64,000 nt of DNA from Streptomyces changanensis (lineage in GTDB: Bacteria; Actinomycetota; Actinomycetes; Streptomycetales; Streptomycetaceae): assembly GCF_024600715.1 (NCBI RefSeq), contig NZ_CP102332.1:4588001-4652000 (forward strand), given 5' to 3'. Positions within the stretch are counted from its first letter, which is position 1; every line of letters starts with the position of its first letter. The translations under genes were made by a program, and so were the position numbers. Under the pieces are notes generated by a model, which worked only from the letters and a program-made list of their open reading frames with translations, did no database searches and was not told where the DNA came from. Below, in pieces: positions 34,985-43,513 of the stretch.

Positions 34985-36769
34985 GTGACATCTGCCCAGC
35001 GGAGGGCGCGTACCGCCCTCCCCGCGGCCGCCGCCGCGCTCGCCCTCGGCGGCGCGCTGCTCGGTGCCGCGCCCGCCCAGGCGTCCGACGTGACCCCCCG
35101 GCCGGCCAAGCCGACCGCCCGGAGCGCCGAGGGCCCCTCCGAGGCCGACCTGCTGGGTCGCGTCGAGGGCTCGATCGCCGACCTCAAGGACGGCGAGGCC
35201 GACACCGCCCCCGAGCGGAAGCAGGAGCCCGCGCAGGACGGCGGCTCCGGCGTCAAGGAGTCGTACATCATCGGTGGCAGCCAGGCCACCATCACCGAGG
35301 CCCCGTGGATGGTGCAGCTGCACTACTTCGACGACAAGGGCACGGCGACCGAGGACGACGACGAGGGCTTCTTCTGCGGCGGCTCCCTGGTCGCCCCCAA
35401 CAAGGTCCTCACCGCCGCGCACTGCGTGTACGGCCTGGACTGGGCGACGAACGGCGCGGTCATCGCCGGCACCGGCGAGATGGCCACGGCCACGGCCGAC
35501 GGCCTGGACCTGCACGGCGGCCGCATCACGGGCGTCGAGCGCCAGTGGATGAGCCCCACGTACGACGACGCCTCCCTGACCGGCGGCGACGTCGCCGTGC
35601 TCACCCTCTTCGAGGCGATGCCGTACAAGACGCTCCAGCTCACGCAGAGCGGCGACACGGCGTCGTACAAGGAAGGCACCTCCGCCACCGTCTACGGCTG
35701 GGGCCGCACCAGCTCCACCAGCCAGGACGGCTCGCAGACGCTGAAGAAGGCCGTCGTCCCGATGCGGTCCGACGCCTCCTGCACGTCGTACTACGGCGGC
35801 GAGTTCGTCGCGGGCCAGATGGCCTGCGCGGGCAACCCCGCCACCGGCCAGGACGCCGGCACGGTCTCCCCGTGCAACGGCGACTCCGGCGGCCCGCTCG
35901 TCGTCGGCGGCCGCGTGGCCGGCGTCGTCTCGTGGGGCGTCCAGGACTGCGTCGCGTCGGGCGCCTACAGCGTCTACGCGAAGTCCAGCACGTACGTCGG
36001 CCAGGTCAACGCGCGGATCGACGACACGGACCTCGACTTCGACGGCCGCGCCGACCTCTTCGCCCGCACCAGCGGCGGCGAGGGGTGGCAGTACTACTCC
36101 CGCGGCACCACCCTGGGAGGCCGGGTCTCCCTCGGCGACTTCAGCGCCTACAATCTGGTCCGCCAGGCCGACCTCAACCGGGACGGCTACCAGGGCTACC
36201 TGTACCGCACCACGGGCGGCGTCCTGAAGGGCATCGACTTCAACGGCGACGACGGCTACACCGAGTACACCATCGGCTCCGGCTGGGGCGCGATGAAGAA
36301 CGTCCTCCTCCCCGGGGACCTCTCCGGTGACGGCCTGCCCGACCTGGTCGCGCAGGACACCCAGGGCTACCTGTGGCTCTACCCGGGCCTGGGCAACGGC
36401 CGGTTCGGCGCCCGCGTCAGCGTGGGCTCCGGCTGGGGCGTCATGACGATCACCGGCAAGGGCGACTACACCGGTGACGGCAAGGCCGACATGCTGGCCC
36501 GCGACACCTCCGGCCGTCTGTGGCTGTACCCGGGTCGCGGCACCGCCTCGGCGCCGTTCACCGCCCGCGTCCTCGCCGGCACGAGCGGCTGGAACTTCAC
36601 CGCGTACGTCGGCACCGGCGACATGAGCGGCGACGGCAGGGCCGACCTGCTGGTCCGCGACTCGGCGGGCGTGCTGTGGTTCTACCCCGGCCGCGGCTCC
36701 GCGACGGCGCCGTTCGGCACCCGCGTGAAGGTCGGCTCCGGCTGGAACGCGTTCAACCTCTTCGGCTGA
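34985..36769 (+). CDS. Secreted trypsin-like serine protease with VCBS/FG-GAP repeats
   Basis: A 594-residue exported protein. The signal peptide has twin basic start RRARTALP, a hydrophobic core and a cleavage site near APAQA at residue 34. A propeptide of about 60 residues leads to SYIIGGSQA, the usual trypsin N-terminus. The triad is His in LTAAHC, Asp in GGDVAVL and Ser in GDSGGPLVV; paired Cys residues suit disulfides. From about residue 345 five D-x-D/N-x-D-G repeats (DLDFDGRADLF, DLNRDGYQ, DLSGDGLPDL, DYTGDGKADM, DMSGDGRADL) form a beta-propeller-like, Ca-binding tail. GTG start has GAGAGGAG upstream. Confidence 0.93.
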   Translation: MTSAQRRARTALPAAAAALALGGALLGAAPAQASDVTPRPAKPTARSAEGPSEADLLGRVEGSIADLKDGEADTAPERKQEPAQDGGSGVKESYIIGGSQATITEAPWMVQLHYFDDKGTATEDDDEGFFCGGSLVAPNKVLTAAHCVYGLDWATNGAVIAGTGEMATATADGLDLHGGRITGVERQWMSPTYDDASLTGGDVAVLTLFEAMPYKTLQLTQSGDTASYKEGTSATVYGWGRTSSTSQDGSQTLKKAVVPMRSDASCTSYYGGEFVAGQMACAGNPATGQDAGTVSPCNGDSGGPLVVGGRVAGVVSWGVQDCVASGAYSVYAKSSTYVGQVNARIDDTDLDFDGRADLFARTSGGEGWQYYSRGTTLGGRVSLGDFSAYNLVRQADLNRDGYQGYLYRTTGGVLKGIDFNGDDGYTEYTIGSGWGAMKNVLLPGDLSGDGLPDLVAQDTQGYLWLYPGLGNGRFGARVSVGSGWGVMTITGKGDYTGDGKADMLARDTSGRLWLYPGRGTASAPFTARVLAGTSGWNFTAYVGTGDMSGDGRADLLVRDSAGVLWFYPGRGSATAPFGTRVKVGSGWNAFNLFG

Positions 36770-36781
36770 CCGCAGCCGCCC

Positions 36782-36827
36782 GTCACGGCCGCCCCGGCGC
36801 CCCACGGGCCGCCGGGGCGGCCGTGAC
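36782..36827 (+). terminator. Terminator after the protease gene
   Basis: Perfect 18-bp stem (GTCACGGCCGCCCCGGCG and complement) with a 10-nt loop, 12 bases after the stop. Confidence 0.8.
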
Positions 36828-37002
36828 CGGCCCGGAGCGCCCCGTGCCCGCCGTGCCCCCGCACGGCGGGCACACGCGTCCCCGGACGGCCGACGCGAGC
36901 CTGTGCAACCCTTTCCGGCCCTCCGCCGTCTGACCGGGTGCCCGTCACCCGTCAGGACGACCCTCGGGGGCCGGACGGGCCCGAGGGAGAGCTGAGGAGA
37001 CC

Positions 37003-38103
37003 ATGGGCGAGCAGGACACGGACGGTCGAATACCGGACGGCGCACGCGGGCGCGGGGAGCCCCGAGCGAGACGCGGGCTGACCGTGCTCGCGTGGTCGCT
37101 CGCGGGACTGGTGGTGCTCGGCGGGGGCGGCTTCGCACTGGCCTACGCCCAGCTCGACGGCAACATCGAGAGCGTCGACATCAACACCCAGCTCGGCGGC
37201 GACCGGCCGAAGGACGTCGACGACGGCTCCATGGACATCCTGGTCCTCGGCTCCGACTCCCGCTCCGGCGCGAACGCCGCGTACGGCCGCGACGAGGGCG
37301 CCGCCCGCTCCGACACGGCGATGATCGTCCACCTCTACGAGGGCCACGAGAAGGCGAGCGTCGTCTCCATCCCGCGCGACACGCTCGTCACCCGCCCCGA
37401 GTGCACCGCCCGCGACGGCCGCGAGCTGCCCGCCCAGTACCGCGCGATGTTCAACACCGCCTACGAGGTCGGCGGCCCCGCCTGCGCCGTGAAGACCGTC
37501 GAGCGGCTGTCCGGCATCCGCATGGACCACTACGTCGAGGTCGACTTCACCGGCTTCAAGGAGCTCATCGACGAACTCGGCGGCGTCCGCGTCACCACCA
37601 CGCGGCCCATCAGGGACGGCAGCAGCCACCTCGACCTCGCCGCCGGCACCCACACCCTCGACGGCGAGCAGGCCCTCGGCCTGGTCCGCACCCGCAAGGG
37701 CGTCGGCGACCAGAGCGACCTCGGCCGCATCCAGCTCCAGCAGTCCTTCATCAAGGCCTTCATCGAGCAGGTCAAGCGCGTCGGCGTGCTCACCAGCCCG
37801 CAGAAGCTGTGGAGCGTCGCCGACACCGCCACCCGCGCGATCACCCCCGACAGCGAGCTCGACTCCGTCAGGGAGCTCGCCGACTTCGCGGGCGGCCTGG
37901 CCGGTCTCGGCGCCGAGGACGTCCACATGATCACGCTTCCGGTGCGGTACGACCCGGTCGACCCCAACCGCGTCGTCCCCCTCGACGCACAGGCCCAGCA
38001 GGTGTGGAACGCCCTGCGCGAGGACGAGCCCGTCCCGGCCACTGCCACCGCGGACACCGCCACCGGCCAGGCGGCGGACGTCGTCCGCCAGGCCCGCCCG
38101 TAG
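37003..38103 (+). CDS. LytR-CpsA-Psr (LCP) family cell-wall ligase
   Basis: A 366-residue membrane-anchored protein. A basic cytoplasmic head is followed by one transmembrane helix ([21 protein letters not shown], residues 28-48) and an extracellular LCP domain. Hallmarks are [11 protein letters not shown], the paired RSDTAMIVH Asp/Arg residues, SIPRDTLV, and the later [19 protein letters not shown] and [13 protein letters not shown] segments. LCP enzymes transfer teichoic-acid-type polymers from undecaprenyl pyrophosphate to peptidoglycan. ATG has GAGGAGA upstream. Confidence 0.93.
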   Translation: MGEQDTDGRIPDGARGRGEPRARRGLTVLAWSLAGLVVLGGGGFALAYAQLDGNIESVDINTQLGGDRPKDVDDGSMDILVLGSDSRSGANAAYGRDEGAARSDTAMIVHLYEGHEKASVVSIPRDTLVTRPECTARDGRELPAQYRAMFNTAYEVGGPACAVKTVERLSGIRMDHYVEVDFTGFKELIDELGGVRVTTTRPIRDGSSHLDLAAGTHTLDGEQALGLVRTRKGVGDQSDLGRIQLQQSFIKAFIEQVKRVGVLTSPQKLWSVADTATRAITPDSELDSVRELADFAGGLAGLGAEDVHMITLPVRYDPVDPNRVVPLDAQAQQVWNALREDEPVPATATADTATGQAADVVRQARP

Positions 38104-38165
38104 CTCCGCCGGGCCCGCCCGTGGCTCCGCCGGGCCCGCCCGTGGCTCCGCCGGGCCCGCCCGCC
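38103..38165. repeat. Three tandem 21-bp repeats after the LCP gene
   Basis: Unit GCTCCGCCGGGCCCGCCCGTG repeated three times directly after the LCP stop, followed by diverged copies. It could fold as a GC-rich terminator-like region. Confidence 0.65.
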
Positions 38166-38238
38166 GCTGCGCCGGGGCCCGCCCGCAGGGGGTGTCCCGG
38201 GGGGTGTCCCGGCGGTCGGGGCCGGTGCGCCGGCCCCG

Positions 38239-38265
38239 GGGAATACCTGGCCCCCCACCCCGGTT
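38239..38265 (+). promoter_or_regulatory. rpmEp: Sigma-R-type promoter of rpmE
   Basis: GGGAAT followed by exactly 18 bases and GTT, the full consensus of the thiol-stress sigma factor SigR, about 105 bp upstream of the rpmE TTG. rpmE is, from memory, among the reported SigR targets in S. coelicolor. Confidence 0.7.
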
Positions 38266-38368
38266 TTGGGAGATACGGCCGGTCCTGGCAGACTGGTACG
38301 TCGGCCCCGGTTCACGCATCCGCATCCCGCGCCTGCGACCCGGAGCCCTCCCGAAACTAGGAGACACC

Positions 38369-38593
38369 TTGAAGCGCGACATCCACCCCGAGTACGTCGA
38401 GACCCAGGTCAGCTGCACCTGTGGCGCGTCGTTCACCACCCGCAGCACGATCGACGGCGGCGCCATCCGTGCCGAGGTCTGCTCCGAGTGCCACCCGTTC
38501 TACACGGGCAAGCAGAAGATCCTCGACACCGGTGGCCGCGTGGCCCGCTTCGAGGCCCGCTTCGGCAAGAAGGCTGCCGGCTCCACCAAGTAG
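38369..38593 (+). CDS. rpmE: 50S ribosomal protein L31 (zinc-binding form)
   Basis: A 74-residue protein starting MKRDIHPEY. It has the four zinc ligands of C-plus L31: CTC at residues 16-18 and CSEC near 37-40, then [10 protein letters not shown], the family signature. The start is TTG with AGGAGA upstream. Release of zinc and exchange for zinc-free paralogues is known for this family; the SigR promoter fits a redox-sensitive zinc protein. Confidence 0.96.
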   Translation: MKRDIHPEYVETQVSCTCGASFTTRSTIDGGAIRAEVCSECHPFYTGKQKILDTGGRVARFEARFGKKAAGSTK

Positions 38594-38696
38594 CGAGCCA
38601 CAGCGCCGGTCTCCGTCCGCCCCGCGTCCCGGGGCGGCCGGGACCGGCGCTTTGCCGTCTTCCACAGCAGCCCTTCAGCGATACCAGGAGCACCCG

Positions 38697-39776
38697 ATGT
38701 TCGAGGCGGTCGAGGAACTGGTCGGCGAGCACGCCGACCTGGAGAAGAAGCTTGCCGACCCTTCGGTCCACGCCGACCAGGCCAACGCCCGCAAGCTCAA
38801 CAAGCGCTACGCCGAGCTCACCCCGATCGTCGGCACGTACCGCTCCTGGAAGCAGACCGGCGAGGACATCGAGACCGCGCGCGAGTACGCCGCCGCCGAC
38901 CCCGACTTCGTCGCCGAGGTCAAGGAGCTGGAGAAGCAGCGCGAGGAGCTGACCGAGAGGCTGCGGCTGCTGCTCGTCCCGCGCGACCCCAGCGACGACA
39001 AGGACGTCATCCTGGAGATCAAGGCGGGCGCGGGCGGCGACGAGTCCGCCCTCTTCGCCGGCGACCTGCTGCGCATGTACCTGCGGTACGCCGAGCGCGT
39101 CGGCTGGAAGACCGAGATCATCGACGCGACCGAGTCCGAGCTGGGCGGCTACAAGGACGTCCAGGTCGCCGTGAAGACCAAGGGCGGCAACGGCGCCACC
39201 GAGCCCGGCCAGGGCGTCTGGGCGCGGCTGAAGTACGAGGGCGGGGTGCACCGCGTGCAGCGCGTGCCCGCCACCGAGTCGCAGGGTCGCATCCACACCT
39301 CCGCCGCCGGCGTCCTCGTGACGCCCGAGGCCGAGGAGATCGAGGTCGAGATCCACGCCAACGACCTGCGCATCGACGTCTACCGGTCCTCCGGGCCCGG
39401 CGGCCAGTCCGTCAACACCACCGACTCCGCCGTCCGCATCACACACCTGCCGACCGGCATCGTCGCCTCCTGCCAGAACGAGAAGAGCCAGCTCCAGAAC
39501 AAGGAGCAGGCCATGCGCATCCTGCGGTCCCGGCTGCTCGCCGCCGCGCAGGAGGAGGCCGAGAAGAACGCCGCCGACGCGCGCCGCAGCCAGGTGCGCA
39601 CCGTCGACCGTTCCGAGAAGATCCGGACGTACAACTTCCCGGAAAACCGGATCTCGGACCACCGGGTCGGCTTCAAGGCGTACAACTTGGACCAGGTGCT
39701 CGACGGGGAGCTCGACGCGGTGATCCAGGCGTGTGTCGACGCCGACTCCGCCGCGAAGCTCGCCGCCGCCCAGTAA
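38697..39776 (+). CDS. prfA: Peptide chain release factor 1
   Basis: A 359-residue release factor for UAA and UAG. The codon-reading tripeptide PAT is in [18 protein letters not shown], and the peptidyl-tRNA hydrolysis motif GGQ is in [16 protein letters not shown]. The N-terminal helical domain ([19 protein letters not shown]) is typical. ATG chosen after ACCAGGAG. The next gene encodes the enzyme that methylates the GGQ glutamine. Confidence 0.97.
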   Translation: MFEAVEELVGEHADLEKKLADPSVHADQANARKLNKRYAELTPIVGTYRSWKQTGEDIETAREYAAADPDFVAEVKELEKQREELTERLRLLLVPRDPSDDKDVILEIKAGAGGDESALFAGDLLRMYLRYAERVGWKTEIIDATESELGGYKDVQVAVKTKGGNGATEPGQGVWARLKYEGGVHRVQRVPATESQGRIHTSAAGVLVTPEAEEIEVEIHANDLRIDVYRSSGPGGQSVNTTDSAVRITHLPTGIVASCQNEKSQLQNKEQAMRILRSRLLAAAQEEAEKNAADARRSQVRTVDRSEKIRTYNFPENRISDHRVGFKAYNLDQVLDGELDAVIQACVDADSAAKLAAAQ

Positions 39777-39814
39777 CCCCACACCCGCACACCCGCTCAG
39801 CCCGGAGGACCAGC

Positions 39815-40696
39815 GTGCAGCAACATTTTGGGGGGCGACCCCCAAGCCCCCGCAGTGTGCTGCTTGCCGAGGTGGCCCAGGCCACCCAGCGGCTGGCCGA
39901 CGCCGGCGTGCCCTCACCGCGCTTCGACGCCGAGGAGCTCGCCGCGTTCGTCCACGGCGTCAAGCGGGGGGAGCTCCACAACGTCAAGGACGCCGACTTC
40001 GACGCCCGCTACTGGGAGACCGTCGCCCGCCGCGAGGCCCGCGAGCCGCTCCAGCACATCACCGGGCGCGCGTTCTTCCGGTACCTGGAGCTCCAGGTCG
40101 GCCCGGGCGTCTTCGTGCCGCGCCCGGAGACCGAGTCCGTCGTCGGCTGGGCGATAGACGCCGTACGGGCCATGGACGTCGTCGAGCCGCTCATCGTCGA
40201 CCTGTGCTCCGGCTCCGGCGCCATCGCGCTCGCCATGGCCCAGGAGGTGCCGCGCTCCCGCGTGCACGCCGTGGAGCTGTCGGAGGACGCCCTGGTGTGG
40301 ACCCGGCGCAACGCCGAGGGCAGCAGGGTCACCGTGCACCACGGCGACGCGCTGACGGCCCTCCCGGAGCTGGACGGCCAGGTCGACCTGGTCATCTCCA
40401 ACCCGCCGTACATCCCGCTCACCGAGTGGGAGTACGTGGCGCCCGAGGCCCGCGACCACGACCCCGACATGGCCCTGTTCTCCGGCGAGGACGGCCTCGA
40501 CGTCATCCGCGGGATCGAGCGCACCGCGCACCGGCTGCTGCGGCCGGGCGGTCTCGTCGTCATCGAGCACGCCGACACGCAGGGCGGCCAGGTGCCGTGG
40601 ATCTTCAACGAGGAGGCCGGCTGGTCGGATGCCGCCGACCACCCCGACCTCAACAACCGCCCCCGTTTCGCGACCGCCCGCAAGGCGCTGCCGTGA
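39815..40696 (+). CDS. prmC: Release factor glutamine methyltransferase PrmC
   Basis: A 293-residue SAM-dependent N5-glutamine methyltransferase acting on release factors. The SAM motif is IVDLCSGSGAIALAMA and the catalytic NPPY is in VISNPPYIPL. The N-terminal helical domain begins LLAEVAQATQRLADAGV. GTG 39815 has a GGAGG site. Between this start and the conserved LLAEV lies a G-run/C-run repeat coding for FGGRPPSPRS, absent from related proteins as far as I recall; GTG 39857 after the repeat would restore the usual N-terminus but lacks a ribosome-binding site. Confidence 0.95.
   Translation: MQQHFGGRPPSPRSVLLAEVAQATQRLADAGVPSPRFDAEELAAFVHGVKRGELHNVKDADFDARYWETVARREAREPLQHITGRAFFRYLELQVGPGVFVPRPETESVVGWAIDAVRAMDVVEPLIVDLCSGSGAIALAMAQEVPRSRVHAVELSEDALVWTRRNAEGSRVTVHHGDALTALPELDGQVDLVISNPPYIPLTEWEYVAPEARDHDPDMALFSGEDGLDVIRGIERTAHRLLRPGGLVVIEHADTQGGQVPWIFNEEAGWSDAADHPDLNNRPRFATARKALP
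39830..39851. repeat. G6-C5 palindromic repeat, copy A (inside prmC)
   Basis: GGGGGGCGACCCCCAAGCCC-type sequence in the first codons of prmC. Shares its pattern with copies at 48404, 52501 and 58852. Confidence 0.7.
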
Positions 40697-40754
40697 CCGC
40701 GCGGACCGCGGGGCCGGGGAACAACCGAGTGACCATGAACAGGGAGGCCCGCTG

Positions 40755-41402
40755 ATGGCACGGCGATACGACTGCAACGACGCGACCGACCGCACGACGG
40801 GCCTGCGCGAGGCCGCGTCCGCCGTCCGCCGCGGCGAGCTCGTCGTGCTGCCGACGGACACCGTCTACGGCATCGGCGCGGACGCCTTCAGCCCGGAGGC
40901 GGTCGCGGACCTGCTGGACGCCAAGGGCCGCGGCAGGAACATGCCCACGCCCGTCCTCATCGGCTCGCCGAACACCCTGCACGGCCTGGTCACCGACTTC
41001 TCCGAGCAGGCGTGGGAGCTCGTCGACGCGTTCTGGCCGGGCGCCCTGACGCTGGTCGCCCGGCACCAGCCGTCCCTCCAGTGGGACCTCGGCGACACGC
41101 GCGGCACGGTCGCCATCCGGATGCCGCTGCACCCGGTGGCCATCGAGCTGCTCACCGAGGTCGGCCCCATGGCCGTCTCCTCCGCCAACCTCACCGGCCA
41201 CCCGGCCCCCGAGGACTGCGACGCCGCGCAGGGCATGCTCGGCGACTCCGTCTCGGTCTACCTGGACGGCGGCCCGACCCCCGGCATCGTCCCGTCCTCC
41301 ATCGTCGACGTCACGCGGGACGTGCCCGTCCTGCTGCGCGCCGGCGCCCTCTCCGCGGACGAGCTGCGCAAGGTCGTGCCCGACCTCGAGGTGGCCAATT
41401 GA
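40755..41402 (+). CDS. L-threonylcarbamoyladenylate synthase (TsaC/Sua5/YrdC)
   Basis: A 215-residue YrdC-fold protein for the first step of tRNA t6A37 synthesis, using threonine, bicarbonate and ATP. The signature LVVLPTDTVYGIGADAF is at residues 30-46, and the KGRG..MPTPVLI and SSANLTGHPAPED motifs follow. It lacks the long C-terminal Sua5 domain. An AGGGAGG site precedes the ATG. Its stop overlaps the TTG start of the phosphatase-like gene. Confidence 0.93.
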   Translation: MARRYDCNDATDRTTGLREAASAVRRGELVVLPTDTVYGIGADAFSPEAVADLLDAKGRGRNMPTPVLIGSPNTLHGLVTDFSEQAWELVDAFWPGALTLVARHQPSLQWDLGDTRGTVAIRMPLHPVAIELLTEVGPMAVSSANLTGHPAPEDCDAAQGMLGDSVSVYLDGGPTPGIVPSSIVDVTRDVPVLLRAGALSADELRKVVPDLEVAN

Positions 41403-42037
41403 CGGCCCCTGAGGGGCGTGGCATAGGCACGGCGAGTACGTTCCGCATCCTCCACGTCAGCACCGGCAACGTGTGCCGCTCGCCGATCACCGAGCGGCTG
41501 ACCCGGCATGCCCTGTGCGACCGCCTGGGCGACCCCCTGGGCGGCGGGCTCCTCGTGGAGAGCGCGGGTACGTGGGGGCACGAGGGCGCCCCGATGGAGG
41601 CGAACGCCGAGACGGTCCTCGCCGACTTCGGCGCCGACGCGAGCGGCTTCGTGGGCCGCGAGCTGATCGACGAGCACGTCATCCGCGCCGACCTGGTCCT
41701 CACGGCGACGCGCGACCACCGCGCCCAGGTCATCTCGATGGGCCACAGCGCGGGACTGCGCACCTTCACCCTGAAGGAGTTCACCCGCCTCGTCCGGGCC
41801 ATAGACGCCACGACCCTGCCGGACCCGGAGTCCGACGGGGTGGTCGCGCGCGCCCACGCGCTGGTCCAGGCGGCGGCCGCGCTGCGCGGCTGGCTGCTGG
41901 CACCCAGCGCCGAGGCGGACGAGGTGAACGACCCGTACGGCGCGCCGATCACGTTCTTCCGCTCGGTCGGCGACGAGATCAACCAGGCGCTGGACCCGGT
42001 GGTCACCGCGCTGACGGGCGTCCCGGCCCGTCGCTGA
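41399..42037 (+). CDS. Low-molecular-weight phosphatase homologue lacking the catalytic Cys
   Basis: A 212-residue protein with the LMW protein-tyrosine phosphatase fold. The signature loop should read V-C-x-G-N-x-C-R-S-P; here it is HVSTGNVCRSP, so the nucleophilic Cys is Ser21 while Cys26 and Arg27 remain. The late acid motif appears as LPDPES. The start is TTG at 41399, overlapping the preceding stop, with GAGGTGG upstream and no other start nearby. The protein may bind phosphotyrosine or another phospho-ligand without hydrolysis, or use another nucleophile. Confidence 0.85.
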   Translation: MTAPEGRGIGTASTFRILHVSTGNVCRSPITERLTRHALCDRLGDPLGGGLLVESAGTWGHEGAPMEANAETVLADFGADASGFVGRELIDEHVIRADLVLTATRDHRAQVISMGHSAGLRTFTLKEFTRLVRAIDATTLPDPESDGVVARAHALVQAAAALRGWLLAPSAEADEVNDPYGAPITFFRSVGDEINQALDPVVTALTGVPARR

Positions 42038-42138
42038 GGCGCGCGCCGTCCACGGGCGGGGCGCGGCGGCCGGGCCTACAGTGGAGGGGACACGGGGCCC
42101 GTCCGCGCCTGGAGCGCCGTAAGCGCCTGGAGCCACTG

Positions 42139-43407
42139 ATGCCGCTCACCGCCGGAGCCGACGACGCGCTGCGGGACGCCCCGGTGCCGGACGCCGAGGC
42201 GCTGCGGCGGCAGGACCCGCAGATCGCCGACGTCCTGGACGGGGAGGCCCGCCGGCAGGGCGACTGCCTCCAGCTGATCGCCGCGGAGAACTTCACCTCG
42301 CCCGCCGTGCTCGCCGCCCTGGGCTCGCGGCTCGCCAACAAGTACGCCGAGGGCTACCCGGGCAGGCGCTACCACGGCGGGTGCGAGTACGCCGACGCCG
42401 CCGAGCGGATCGCCGTCGAGCGGGCCAGGGCGCTGTTCGGCGCCGACCACGCCAACGTGCAGCCGCACTCGGGATCCTCCGCCGTCCTCGCGGCGTACGC
42501 GGCCCTCCTGCGCCCCGGCGACACCGTCCTCGCCATGGGGCTCGGCCACGGCGGCCACCTGACGCACGGGTCGCCGACGAACTTCTCCGGCCGCTGGTTC
42601 GACTTCGTCCCGTACGGCGTCCACGCGGAGAGCGGGCTCGTCGACCTCGACGAGGTGCGCGCCCTCGCCCGCCGCCACCGGCCCAAGGCCGTCGTGTGCG
42701 GCTCGATCTCCTACCCCCGCCACCTCGACCACGCCGCGTTCCGCGCCATCGCCGACGAGGTCGGCGCGGCGCTCATCGTGGACGCCTCCCACCCGATGGG
42801 GCTGGTCGCGGGGGGAGCGGCGCCGAACCCCGTCCCGTACGCCGACGTCGTCTGCGCCACCACGCACAAGGTGCTGCGGGGCCCGCGCGGCGGCATGCTG
42901 CTGTGCGGGGCGGAGCTCGCCGAGCGGATCGACCGGGCGGTGTTCCCGTTCACGCAGGGCGGCGCGCAGATGCACACCATCGCCGCCAAGGCGGTCGCCT
43001 TCGGGGAGGCGGCCACCCCGGCCTTCGCCGCGTACGCGCACCAGGTGGTGGCCAACGCCCGCGTGCTGGCGGGGGAGTTGGCCCTGCGCGGGCTGCCGGT
43101 GACCACCGGGGGGACGGACACGCACCTGGTGACCGCGGACCCGGGGCCGCTCGGCGTCGACGGCCGTACCGCGCGCACCCGGCTCGCGGTGGCCGGGATC
43201 GTCCTGGACACGTGCGCGCTGCCGTACGGCGCGGGCCGCGGCCTGCGCCTGGGCACGGCCGCGGTGACGACGCAGGGGATGGGCGCCGCCGAGATGGAGA
43301 CGGTCGCCACGCTCTTCGCCGAGGCCCTCGGCTCGGACGCCGCGGCCCGTGCCGTACGTCCCCGGACGCGTGAACTCGCCGGGCGTTTTCCACCGTATCG
43401 GGGGTAG
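42139..43407 (+). CDS. glyA: Serine hydroxymethyltransferase
   Basis: A 422-residue PLP enzyme interconverting serine and glycine with tetrahydrofolate. Characteristic segments are LQLIAAENFTSPAV, NKYAEGYPGRRYHGG, QPHSGSSAV and the PLP lysine in ATTHKVLRGPRGG (most relatives have TTTHKTLRGPR). The N-terminus has a 20-residue extension. It lies between the phosphatase-like gene and the WecA-type gene, the usual order in Streptomyces. Confidence 0.94.
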   Translation: MPLTAGADDALRDAPVPDAEALRRQDPQIADVLDGEARRQGDCLQLIAAENFTSPAVLAALGSRLANKYAEGYPGRRYHGGCEYADAAERIAVERARALFGADHANVQPHSGSSAVLAAYAALLRPGDTVLAMGLGHGGHLTHGSPTNFSGRWFDFVPYGVHAESGLVDLDEVRALARRHRPKAVVCGSISYPRHLDHAAFRAIADEVGAALIVDASHPMGLVAGGAAPNPVPYADVVCATTHKVLRGPRGGMLLCGAELAERIDRAVFPFTQGGAQMHTIAAKAVAFGEAATPAFAAYAHQVVANARVLAGELALRGLPVTTGGTDTHLVTADPGPLGVDGRTARTRLAVAGIVLDTCALPYGAGRGLRLGTAAVTTQGMGAAEMETVATLFAEALGSDAAARAVRPRTRELAGRFPPYRG

Positions 43408-43513
43408 ACGCGGGCTCCGGGAACCGTGCGCGGCCCCCACGTGTCCTCCAGCACATGGGCGGCGCGACTAGGGTGTGGGGCTGAGATGGCCAGCGATTCC
43501 TGTGGGGCAGCCC

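Noticed and set aside
37092..38360. Alternative plus frame of 422 codons over the LCP gene
   Set aside because: It is Arg/His/Pro-rich noise with no domain; the frame starting at 37003 encodes the LCP protein.
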